Assembly: GCF_019969845.1 (NCBI RefSeq)
Contig: NZ_JAHXYR010000003.1
Span: forward strand, 651,200-715,199
Source of the DNA: Sphingobacterium sp. GVS05A
GTDB taxonomy: Bacteria > Bacteroidota > Bacteroidia > Sphingobacteriales > Sphingobacteriaceae
DNA length: 64,000 bases
Reading direction: 5' to 3'
The position numbers and the translations under genes are program-made. The notes beneath the pieces were generated by a model. It was given only the letters and a program-made list of their open reading frames with translations. It had not been told where the DNA came from and did no database searches. This document shows positions 36,512 through 44,416 of the stretch, one piece after another. How positions within the stretch are numbered: the first letter of the stretch is position 1; each line of letters opens with the position of its first letter.

Positions 36512-37531
36512 CTAATCATTAACAGTCAATTCTCCACGAATATCTTTTTCGGCCCAGTAGGCAACTTCTTTTTGATCTTCGAGTTCGCCCTGAAGATACA
36601 TTAACTTGGTGACTGCAGCTTCAAATGTAAGGTCATATCCATTCAATACACCAATGGCTTTCAGGCCTTGTGAGGTTTCATATCTCCCCAATTCGACCGA
36701 GCCAACCTTGCATTGTGAAATATTAAGGATATTCTTTCCTTGTTCTATAGCTCCTTTTAATAAATCCAGAAACCAGCTGTCCGTAGTGGTATTTCCAGAT
36801 CCGAAAGTCTCCATCACAATAGATCTTACATCCGAATCAAGAACAGACTTGATTGTCTGTGCAGATATTCCCGGAAAAAGTTTCAATACAGCAACCCGGT
36901 TGTCTAACTTGGTATGTAGGATAAATTCTTTATCAATGTTATTCAATAATGCATCCGTATTGTATTTAAGGTGGATGCCAGCCTCTACGAGTACGGGGTA
37001 ATTTGGCGATCTAAATGCTTCAAATTTAGCTGAATTATATTTGAAAGAGCGATTTCCACGGAATAACTTGTTATCAAAAAGGATACATACTTCTTGGATA
37101 ATGGAAACACCATCTTGTTTTGCGGAAGCAATTTCCAATGCCGTCATCATATTCTCGCGCGCATCGGTACGGATTTCTCCAATAGGCAATTGTGAACCAG
37201 AAAGGATTACTGGCTTTTGAAGCCCCTCTAACATAAAACTCAATACAGAAGCTGTGAATGCCATTGTATCCGAACCATGTAGAATAACAAAGCCATCATA
37301 GTTGGCATAATTATCCTTGATGATCTGGGCCATTTCTATCCAGATCTCTGGCTTCATGTTGGAAGAATCGATGATCGGTTCGAAAGAGTGTACGGTCAAT
37401 TTATAATCCAGACGGCTTAAATCAGGAAGATTACGTTTGATCAGCTCAAAATCGAAGGGAACAAAAGTGCCTGTTTCGTCTTTGACCATTCCAATGGTTC
37501 CGCCAGTGTAGATAATAAAAATATTGTGCAT
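36512..37531 (-). CDS. ansA: Asparaginase (type I, cytoplasmic)
   Basis: 339 residues, no signal peptide. The two catalytic threonine signatures are present: T-G-G-T-I-G-M near residue 9 and the H-G-S-D-T-M-A-F motif near 84. It hydrolyses asparagine to aspartate and ammonia. The absence of a signal peptide favours the low-affinity cytoplasmic enzyme. It follows the TatD gene by 13 bases, so the two are probably one transcript. Confidence 0.92.
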   Translation of the reverse strand: MHNIFIIYTGGTIGMVKDETGTFVPFDFELIKRNLPDLSRLDYKLTVHSFEPIIDSSNMKPEIWIEMAQIIKDNYANYDGFVILHGSDTMAFTASVLSFMLEGLQKPVILSGSQLPIGEIRTDARENMMTALEIASAKQDGVSIIQEVCILFDNKLFRGNRSFKYNSAKFEAFRSPNYPVLVEAGIHLKYNTDALLNNIDKEFILHTKLDNRVAVLKLFPGISAQTIKSVLDSDVRSIVMETFGSGNTTTDSWFLDLLKGAIEQGKNILNISQCKVGSVELGRYETSQGLKAIGVLNGYDLTFEAAVTKLMYLQGELEDQKEVAYWAEKDIRGELTVND

Positions 37532-37544
37532 GGGATTCTATAGA

Positions 37545-38312
37545 TTATATACCAAAAATACGTTTTGAATTTGCTGTTGTAATTTCTGCCACCTGCTCAA
37601 TGGACATCGCATGTAGATCGGCTACTTTTTGAGCAATATAGACTAGATAGCTGCTTTCGTTTTCTTTGCCACGGTAGGGGACAGGGGCAAGGTAAGGGGA
37701 GTCTGTCTCCAATACGATATGTTTTAAGTCGATCTCTTTGACGACGTTGTCCAATCCTGCCTTTTTAAAGGTGACAACACCACCTATACCAAGCGCAAAA
37801 CCTAAGTCAATGGCATGGTGAGCTTGCTCCAATGTCCCGGTGAAGCAATGAAGTATGCCAAACAACTTTTCGTCATGAAGTTCTTCCAGCAACTCGAATA
37901 ATTCAGTGAAGGCTTCTCGGCAATGAATGTCGATGGGTAAATTAAGGTCCTTAGCCCATTGCACTTGTGTTCGAAAAGCATCTTTTTGAATTTCAAGGGT
38001 GCTTTTATCCCAATAAAGATCTAATCCAATTTCACCTATGGCATGGACTTTGTTGTTCTCCAAGCTCTTTTGGATGTTGTTTAATTCGTCTATATAGTTT
38101 TCCTTAACATCACAGGGATGTAGTCCTAGCATAGGAAAACAGTGTTCCGGGTAAGCCGCAACCGTATCGAATACAGGTTTGATAGAAGCACTATTTACGT
38201 TAGGTAAAAATAGTCTTTCTATATGGTTGTCTAAACAACGTTGTAGGTGTTCTTGCAGTTTATTGGTACCGGCGTGGTAGTAAATGTGTGTATGTGTATC
38301 AGTAAGCAACAT
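37545..38312 (-). CDS. TatD-family metal-dependent hydrolase
   Basis: 255 residues, TIM barrel. Metal-binding signatures are D-T-H-T-H-I-Y at the N-terminus, G-E-I-G-L-D, the D-I-H-C-R-E-A-F strand, H-C-F-T-G and E-T-D-S-P-Y-L-A-P near the C-terminus. TatD-type enzymes are 3'-5' DNases or RNA-processing nucleases. Upstream (38313-38624) is a divergent gap that includes CAAAGATA at 38414-38421 as a possible -7 element (TATCTTTG) for this gene, with imperfect -33 spacing. Confidence 0.92.
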   Translation of the reverse strand: MLLTDTHTHIYYHAGTNKLQEHLQRCLDNHIERLFLPNVNSASIKPVFDTVAAYPEHCFPMLGLHPCDVKENYIDELNNIQKSLENNKVHAIGEIGLDLYWDKSTLEIQKDAFRTQVQWAKDLNLPIDIHCREAFTELFELLEELHDEKLFGILHCFTGTLEQAHHAIDLGFALGIGGVVTFKKAGLDNVVKEIDLKHIVLETDSPYLAPVPYRGKENESSYLVYIAQKVADLHAMSIEQVAEITTANSKRIFGI

Positions 38313-38624
38313 AGTTTTCTGCGTGGAGGCAAAAGCGGATTAGGGTAAAAACTTCTTTTTATTATTATCGAATAAAGAGGTAGGCTTCATTACCAAAATT
38401 TCAATTCGTTCTCCAAAGATAACTTATTAATTAACAAAATGAAAATTAATAACGGATTCTCTTATTGCCGGATAATTGAGCTGGAAAAATCAAAAAGGAG
38501 AATTTGAGTCATATATGGGCTATACTTTTTTTCTTATCTTGGAAAAAATAGCATGTGGTAAAACATACTTTATTATTTGCTGTTAAACAGAAGAACGGTT
38601 GTTGCCCTATTTTTTAAAGAATAA
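38313..38624. other. Divergent intergenic region between tatD-ansA and the exporter operon
   Basis: 312 bases, A/T-rich. A possible tatD promoter element lies at 38414-38421 (minus). I see no operator-like palindrome or RNA gene; the exporter promoter could not be placed. Confidence 0.45.
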
Positions 38625-40028
38625 ATGAATCATATGATGAATAAGAAACTATGCATAGGGTTGTTTGCCTTTGTATCGGTTGTGTGTTTAAATAAGCTGC
38701 ATGCGCAGTCGCTGGTCGACCCATCGGTAAAAGATATTATTCAAAAGGCCTTCCAAACAAATAAGGAATTAAAACTAAAGGCATATGAAGTTGACAAAGC
38801 ACGGTTGGAGGCGGAGGGTGTAAAAGCGAACAGACTACCACATGTATCGGCCTTGGGACTATACGGATATGTGCATAGCAACGGTAGTGTGGATATTCCT
38901 ACCGTGAATGTTCCGCTCTTGAATTTGGGGCTTTTTGAGGGGGCGACTGGATTTAGCATGCATGGACAAGCGGCATATGCAGGTGTTTCGGTGAAACAAA
39001 TTATCTTTTCAGGATTACAAATACCTAATGGAATAAAGGCCTTAAAAGAGAAGGCCGTTGCACAACAATATTTAGAATCTGCAAGCCGTGAGACGTTGTC
39101 AAAAGATATTATCGCTTCTTTTGATCAGCTCATGCTTCTGGACGAAGTCGATAAACTTATTGTCGATTCGGAGAAAAGATTAAAAAAAGAACAAGAAAAA
39201 GTCAATAAAGCAATTCAACACGGATTGGCTATTCCTTATGATCGTGATAAACTCAAACTGGCTCTGCTTGAACTGGAGGAGAAGAAAGTTGAGGTAGCTG
39301 GAAATCGGGATCTCCTCTGTCAAAAAATTCAACAGGAATCTGGTGTCTCTTTTCAGGAAGTCAGTGGAATTCATTATGGTTTAAAACCGATATTTCTATC
39401 GGAGATCCCGAATGATGTAGAACAACGATCAGAACTTAAGGCCTTGGAGGCTTCATCAAAGGCTTATGAATACCTATACAAAAAGGAAAAAGGAGGTGCC
39501 CTTCCAGCAGTTTTTGCCTTTGGATCGGCAAACTACTTAAATGTATTCAATTCAAAATTGAGTGTAAAAGACCAACCGTTATTGGGAACAGTCAATCTTC
39601 CACTAAATTCTATTAAGGGGAGCCCAAATCTCTTGGTTGGACTCGGAGTAAAATGGGATCTTTATACAGGTGGTGAGCATCATAACAAGATCAAACAGGT
39701 CAAACTTGATCAAACCATTAATACTACAAAAAAGGAAGATACGGAGGAAAAGCTAAATCTGTTATTGCGTAAAAATAGCGTTAGCTATAGCACGGGAAAT
39801 CAAAAGCTGAAAGTGGGTGAACAACAACTGAAGGTTGCTGAAAACAACTTATCTATGGCCGTAAAGCAATATCAGGCGGGATTGATTGATGTGACAGAAT
39901 TGTTGGCTGCCGAAAACGACTGGTATAAGGTCAATTTGGGCTATTTTAACAACGTTTTGCAACAACGAAATGCTGCAGTTGAATTATTACACACATCTGG
40001 AAAATTATTACAAACTATACATGAGTAA
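38625..40028 (+). CDS. TolC-family outer-membrane efflux protein
   Basis: 467 residues with a signal peptide (M-N-K-K-L-C-I-G-L-F-A-F-V... ending near L-H-A-Q-S). It has the long helical hairpin regions of TolC (residues 60-190 and 370-460) and the duplicated pattern with an equatorial region between. It would form the trimeric outer-membrane duct of an exporter. The first ATG (MNH) or the Met at residue 4 or 5 may be the real start. Its stop lies 1 base before the HlyD homologue's ATG. Confidence 0.9.
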   Translation: MNHMMNKKLCIGLFAFVSVVCLNKLHAQSLVDPSVKDIIQKAFQTNKELKLKAYEVDKARLEAEGVKANRLPHVSALGLYGYVHSNGSVDIPTVNVPLLNLGLFEGATGFSMHGQAAYAGVSVKQIIFSGLQIPNGIKALKEKAVAQQYLESASRETLSKDIIASFDQLMLLDEVDKLIVDSEKRLKKEQEKVNKAIQHGLAIPYDRDKLKLALLELEEKKVEVAGNRDLLCQKIQQESGVSFQEVSGIHYGLKPIFLSEIPNDVEQRSELKALEASSKAYEYLYKKEKGGALPAVFAFGSANYLNVFNSKLSVKDQPLLGTVNLPLNSIKGSPNLLVGLGVKWDLYTGGEHHNKIKQVKLDQTINTTKKEDTEEKLNLLLRKNSVSYSTGNQKLKVGEQQLKVAENNLSMAVKQYQAGLIDVTELLAAENDWYKVNLGYFNNVLQQRNAAVELLHTSGKLLQTIHE

Positions 40029-40029
40029 C

Positions 40030-40986
40030 ATGAAAAATTTATATGGGATATTAGCCGTGTCTATTTTTGTTTCCTGTACAAATCAAGTGAAAGAAAAGCC
40101 TATTGAGGGAAAAGTGGAGCGCGAACAAGTGACCGTGGTTACAAAAGTACCTGGTAAAATTGCGAAGATCTTTGTTGCAGAGGGGGATTTTGTACATGCT
40201 GGTGATACTTTGGCTATTTTGAGCATTCCTGAAGTGGACGCAAAGGAAGAACAGGCGAAAGGGGCACTACAGTCTGCTGATGCGCAATATAATATGGCTG
40301 TCAAAGGTGCTACCAAAGGGCAGCTGGTTCAACTGCAGGCAAAGGTAGATGGTCTGAAAGAGCAATACGAGTTTGCGAGGAAATCAATCGGAAGACTTGA
40401 GGCACTATTGCAGGATAGTCTGATCCCTCAGCAAAAGTATGATGAGACTTATGCAAAGTATCAAGGTGCTAAAAACCAATATCTTGCTGCACAGGCAGAA
40501 ATGGCCGAAGCTAGGGCTGGTGCCCGACAAGAACAACAAGTGATGGCATTGGGGCAAAAGGAAAGAGCGCTTGGAGCTGTGTCTGAGGTTAATGTTGCTG
40601 CACAGGAGAAATACGTGATTGCACCGCAGGATATGAGCATTGAGACAATAAATCTAAAAGTTGGTGAACTGGCGATGGCTGGCTATCCAATTGTTAATGG
40701 ATACCTTGATCGTTCTACTTATTTTAGATTTACACTGCCTGAAAATCAGATCGGAAAATTGCAAAAAGGTGCTGTCGTAACGGTTGAAATACCTTATTTG
40801 AACCATAAAAAGGTGCCTGCCAAGATCGTTAGTGTCAAAGCATTGAATTCCTATGCCAATATCGCTTCAGCGTATCCTGATTTTGACCCGCAGCAGGCTG
40901 TATTTGAATTAAAGATCGTACCTGAGGATATTGCTGGAACAAAAGATTTGTTAACAAAAACGCTCGTGGTTCTCCATGTGAATTAA
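40030..40986 (+). CDS. HlyD/MacA-type membrane fusion protein, lipoprotein
   Basis: 318 residues from the ATG at 40030. This start gives a lipoprotein signal (MKNLYGILAVSIFVSC, with the lipobox Cys at 16); the ATG at 40021 would overlap the tolC stop by 8 bases. A lipoyl-like half (G-K-I-A-K-I-F-V-A-E-G-D-F-V-H-A-G-D), a coiled coil at about 55-160, and the beta-barrel region (T-V-E-I-P-Y-L) follow. It links the permease to TolC. Lipidation would tether it to the inner membrane. Confidence 0.9.
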   Translation: MKNLYGILAVSIFVSCTNQVKEKPIEGKVEREQVTVVTKVPGKIAKIFVAEGDFVHAGDTLAILSIPEVDAKEEQAKGALQSADAQYNMAVKGATKGQLVQLQAKVDGLKEQYEFARKSIGRLEALLQDSLIPQQKYDETYAKYQGAKNQYLAAQAEMAEARAGARQEQQVMALGQKERALGAVSEVNVAAQEKYVIAPQDMSIETINLKVGELAMAGYPIVNGYLDRSTYFRFTLPENQIGKLQKGAVVTVEIPYLNHKKVPAKIVSVKALNSYANIASAYPDFDPQQAVFELKIVPEDIAGTKDLLTKTLVVLHVN

Positions 40987-40991
40987 AGTGA

Positions 40992-42176
40992 ATGGATGTG
41001 AAAAGATTTCTAGAATTAATCCAACGGGAGTTTAAGCTCTTTTTTAATAATAAAGTACTGCTGATGCTCTTTTTAGGAGCACCGGTATTGTATGGTGTTT
41101 TGGTTGGGCATGTTTATCAACAGGGCAAGGTGACCGAAATGCCTGTAGTTGTAGTGGATGAAGATAACAGCCCTTTAAGCAGTTCATTTATAGATATGCT
41201 TTCGGACAACGAGAGTATTCAGGTTGCAAAGGTATTGCCTTCCTTGTTTGATTCTAAGGATGTAGCTATTCAATATGATGCAACGACAATTGTTCATATC
41301 CCAAGAGGATTTGCTTCTGGTGTACAACAGAGCCGTTTGCCGGAGGTGACGGTCTTTGTTGATGGGGCGAATACATTAACCTCAAATACCGCTTTAATGG
41401 CTGTCAATGTCTGTGCGATGACGCTCAAGGCGGGAATACAGATTCAATCACAAATGAAGCGTGGAGTACCGGCAAAGGTGGCCGCCCAACAGTATGAACC
41501 TTTTAAGACAACAATAGTCAAACAAAATATTCGAAGCGGAAATTATCTCTATTTTATGCTGCCGGGGGTACTCATTACCGTATTGCAACAGGTATTGTTA
41601 TTGGGCTTGGCCCTATCTTTTTCCTCAGAATTTGAGGGAAACACGTTCGCTGATCTTGTCAAGAAAGTTTCCAATCCGATTGGACTTATTCTCGTAAAGA
41701 TATTACCCTATGTTTTGATGTCTATAGGGATATTGCTGTTATATTGGGTTTTTGGTAAGTACTATCGAATGCCACTCCAAGCAGACTTTGGCCGTTTTGT
41801 GCTTTGTACCTCCGTATTTTTGTTGGCTGTATGTTTTATAGGTGTGCTTGTGAGTATGGTTTTGCCGTCCCAATTGAAATCAACAGAAGTGTTAATGGTG
41901 GTTGCGACACCAGCCTTTATTCTGAGTGGTTTTACTTGGCCTTCGAGTCTAATGCCGGGCTGGGTGCAGGCGATTGCGAATGTTATTCCTTCTACACATT
42001 ATCTTCGGATTTTTAGGTTGCTATTTATCCAGCATGCTGAAAACTATCATACCAATAAATCGTTAATCGCACTGACTATTATTATGATTATTAGTTTTGT
42101 ACTGGCGGTTGCTGTACTTTGGTGGAAGATAAGAAAATTAAAGCAGGCTGATAAACATCGGCAGGTGAAGGTTTAA
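40992..42176 (+). CDS. ABC-2 type permease (DrrB/YhhJ-like)
   Basis: 394 residues. A helix at about 21-38, a ~150-residue periplasmic domain (MPVVVVDEDNSPLSSSF), then five helices at about 180-380, the ABC2_membrane_3 plan. It starts 6 bases after the HlyD gene and is the last gene of the operon. No nucleotide-binding subunit is encoded in the operon or elsewhere in this window, and only one permease gene is present, so the ATPase must come from another locus. Confidence 0.9.
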   Translation: MDVKRFLELIQREFKLFFNNKVLLMLFLGAPVLYGVLVGHVYQQGKVTEMPVVVVDEDNSPLSSSFIDMLSDNESIQVAKVLPSLFDSKDVAIQYDATTIVHIPRGFASGVQQSRLPEVTVFVDGANTLTSNTALMAVNVCAMTLKAGIQIQSQMKRGVPAKVAAQQYEPFKTTIVKQNIRSGNYLYFMLPGVLITVLQQVLLLGLALSFSSEFEGNTFADLVKKVSNPIGLILVKILPYVLMSIGILLLYWVFGKYYRMPLQADFGRFVLCTSVFLLAVCFIGVLVSMVLPSQLKSTEVLMVVATPAFILSGFTWPSSLMPGWVQAIANVIPSTHYLRIFRLLFIQHAENYHTNKSLIALTIIMIISFVLAVAVLWWKIRKLKQADKHRQVKV

Positions 42177-42188
42177 AAAACAACGTTT

Positions 42189-42231
42189 AAACAAAAGAGC
42201 CGTTCCAAAACATGGAACGGCTCTTTTGTTT
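42189..42231. terminator. Bidirectional terminator between the exporter and the FKBP gene
   Basis: Perfect 18-bp arms (42189-42206 and 42214-42231) with core gagccgttcc/ggaacggctc around a 7-base loop and A/T tails. Suits both convergent genes. Confidence 0.93.
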
Positions 42232-42254
42232 CTTAGCCGAATTTATCTGCCAAA

Positions 42255-43265
42255 TTATTTTTTTGCTGCTGGAGCTTTTGCCGTAGGGGCAGTAGCAGTT
42301 GGAGCAACTACACCTGGCATTGTTGCCGCTGGTGTTGGAGCTGGAACTTTTCCTGGTTTGATATCCAATACCTCAACTTCAAATACCAATGGTGCATATG
42401 GAGGGATTTTACCTTGAGGACGATCGCCATAAGCCAATGATGAAGGGATTACTAAAGTTGCTTTAGTACCTTTGTTAAACAATTGGAATGCTTCAGTCCA
42501 TCCTGGGATAACACCATCAACACCTAATTGGAATTTCAATGCTTCGTAAGGACGTTGTGGCATGAAAATACCTTCTTTCTTTGCGATATCCGGAAGGTTC
42601 GTGTCAAATACTTTTCCAGTAGTCAATGAGCCTACATAATTAACATGGAGAGAATCACCTACTTTAGCATTTGCTCCTGTTCCAGGTTTAGTGATTACAT
42701 ATTGAAGTCCTGAAGCTGTTTTTGTTGTTTTTAAGCTTTTATCTTTGATGTATTTATCCAATTTTGCAGGCTCAGCAGCTTTGTGTTTGTTCAATTCTTC
42801 TTCAAAATATTTTTGAACTTGTTCGCCTAATTGTTGATCTGTTAATTTTCCTTTTTTGAAGTGTTTTTTGACTTTAATTGAGAAAACTAAAAACTTGTCA
42901 GCAAATTCTGGTTTTGGTTGATGTGTTTTTGCTGCCATAGAATCCAAATTAATTTTGAATATCAAGCTATCGCCTTCACCAACATATTTGAATAGACCTG
43001 TAGGGTCTCCAGGATTTTTTGCAATAATACTATCTGGATATAATTGAACGATCTGAGGAATTCCCATGTCGTAAGTGCTGCTCATTACAGAATCTCTATC
43101 TGTCGATTGTACAATGTCAATTGCTAATAAATCGCCTGATACTGCTTTCTCTTTTGCATTATCATCCACGATTTTATACTCAAGACCACCTTCAGCCTTT
43201 TTGAATTTTTGGCATGACGTCATCAAAAGACCGGCAGCCGCGAAAAATAGAATTGCTTTCTTCAT
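42255..43265 (-). CDS. FKBP-type peptidyl-prolyl isomerase, lipoprotein
   Basis: 336 residues. Lipoprotein signal MKKAILFFAAAGLLMTSC with Cys at 18. An N-terminal region of about 170 residues is followed by an FKBP domain (about 175-295): G-T-G-A-N-A-K-V-G-D-S-L-H-V-N-Y-V-G, then F-D-T-N, F-Q-L-G-V-D-G-V-I-P-G-W, I-P-S-S-L-A-Y-G and F-E-V-E-V-L-D-I. The C-terminal ~35 residues are an Ala/Pro/Thr-rich tail. It likely folds exported proteins in the periplasm. It follows the NrnA-like gene by 23 bases. Confidence 0.93.
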   Translation of the reverse strand: MKKAILFFAAAGLLMTSCQKFKKAEGGLEYKIVDDNAKEKAVSGDLLAIDIVQSTDRDSVMSSTYDMGIPQIVQLYPDSIIAKNPGDPTGLFKYVGEGDSLIFKINLDSMAAKTHQPKPEFADKFLVFSIKVKKHFKKGKLTDQQLGEQVQKYFEEELNKHKAAEPAKLDKYIKDKSLKTTKTASGLQYVITKPGTGANAKVGDSLHVNYVGSLTTGKVFDTNLPDIAKKEGIFMPQRPYEALKFQLGVDGVIPGWTEAFQLFNKGTKATLVIPSSLAYGDRPQGKIPPYAPLVFEVEVLDIKPGKVPAPTPAATMPGVVAPTATAPTAKAPAAKK

Positions 43266-43288
43266 TTTCTAATGTATGTTACGATATC

Positions 43289-44305
43289 TTATTTTGTTAA
43301 TATTTCTTTATAATTTGGTAAAATCGATTTGAATTTTGCGATCACAACAGGTAGGCTATCTTTCGAATTTCCGCCTGAAGCATTGAGGTGACCACCCCCG
43401 TTGAAATGCAATTTACAGATTTCATTACAAGGTACTTCTCCAATCGATCGCAAAGATAGTTTAATTTGTTCATTTCTGTCAATAATTAACGCAGCTAATC
43501 GAATTCCTTTAATGGAAAGTGCATAATTGACCAAACCTTCTGTATCTCCAGTGATGACCTGAAATTGATTGAGGTCTTCTTTGGTGACATGAATGACCGC
43601 TGTATTGTACTCATGAATAACTTCAAGACGGTTGAGCAGGCAAAATCCAAGGAACTTGAGACGACTTTCCGAAGAGCTATTGTATATTTCTTCGTGGATC
43701 GCCCAATTTTGTGCGCCACAATCAATCAAAGTTGCAATGATACGGTGAATTTCTGAAGTGGTAGAACGAAAACGAAAAGATCCTGTATCGGTCATAATCC
43801 CAGTATATAAACAAGTAGCCATATCAGCGCTAATGTTGTCCGCATCTTGCATCTCATTCACCAAAAAGCGATAGATCAATTGTGCAGTCGCAGCAGCAGA
43901 TGGATCCCAAAATGCATAATCTTCAAACCCTTCTGGATCCAAATGATGATCAATCATGCATTTGATCCCTTTCGCTTGGCGAATAGGATCACCCATCTCA
44001 TGAATGCGAGCCAGCCCATTGAAGTCTAAACAGAATAATAAATCTGCAGCTTCAATCTGTTGATTATATAGGTTGATATTTTGCGTATAAATCTGTACAT
44101 TTTCTAAACCGGGTAACCAGTCCAAAAAAGCAGGAAAATCTGATGGTACGATTAGATTGACATGGTGTCCTTTTGCGGTTAACCAAAAATATAATCCCAA
44201 CGATGAACCCAATGCATCGCCGTCAGGTTTGTAATGCGTGGTGATTACAATGTGCTTTGGTTCAGCCAATAATTCTTTTAATTCTTCCGATTTTAGCATA
44301 GTCAT
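43289..44305 (-). CDS. DHH-family phosphoesterase (NrnA-like nanoRNase/pAp phosphatase)
   Basis: 338 residues. Motifs in order: T-H-Y-K-P-D-G-D-A-L-G-S-S, C-L-D-F-N, D-H-H-L-D-P (DHH), D-T-G-S-F-R-F, and the DHHA1 G-G-G-H near the C-terminus (F-N-G-G-G-H-L-N-A-S-G-G). NrnA degrades short RNA oligonucleotides to mononucleotides and dephosphorylates pAp. It precedes the FKBP gene in a two-gene operon behind a good promoter. Confidence 0.92.
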   Translation of the reverse strand: MTMLKSEELKELLAEPKHIVITTHYKPDGDALGSSLGLYFWLTAKGHHVNLIVPSDFPAFLDWLPGLENVQIYTQNINLYNQQIEAADLLFCLDFNGLARIHEMGDPIRQAKGIKCMIDHHLDPEGFEDYAFWDPSAAATAQLIYRFLVNEMQDADNISADMATCLYTGIMTDTGSFRFRSTTSEIHRIIATLIDCGAQNWAIHEEIYNSSSESRLKFLGFCLLNRLEVIHEYNTAVIHVTKEDLNQFQVITGDTEGLVNYALSIKGIRLAALIIDRNEQIKLSLRSIGEVPCNEICKLHFNGGGHLNASGGNSKDSLPVVIAKFKSILPNYKEILTK

Positions 44306-44315
44306 ATTAAGTCTG

Positions 44316-44347
44316 CAAACCTACTATAAAAAATTTAGATTAGACAA
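44316..44347 (-). promoter_or_regulatory. Promoter of the NrnA-FKBP operon
   Basis: On the minus strand TTG (44347-44345), 21 bases, TAGGTTTG (44323-44316), about 11 bases upstream of the NrnA-like ATG. Confidence 0.7.
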
Positions 44348-44416
44348 ATTTTTTATAAACATCTTTCGCATCTTATTGCGTTTTGTTTTGGGGTTAAAAA
44401 GATGATTTTCAGTTTT

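Noticed and set aside
39970..40029. Upstream starts for the HlyD-like gene
   Set aside because: The first lies deep inside tolC; only the ATG at 40030 puts a lipoprotein signal at the N-terminus.
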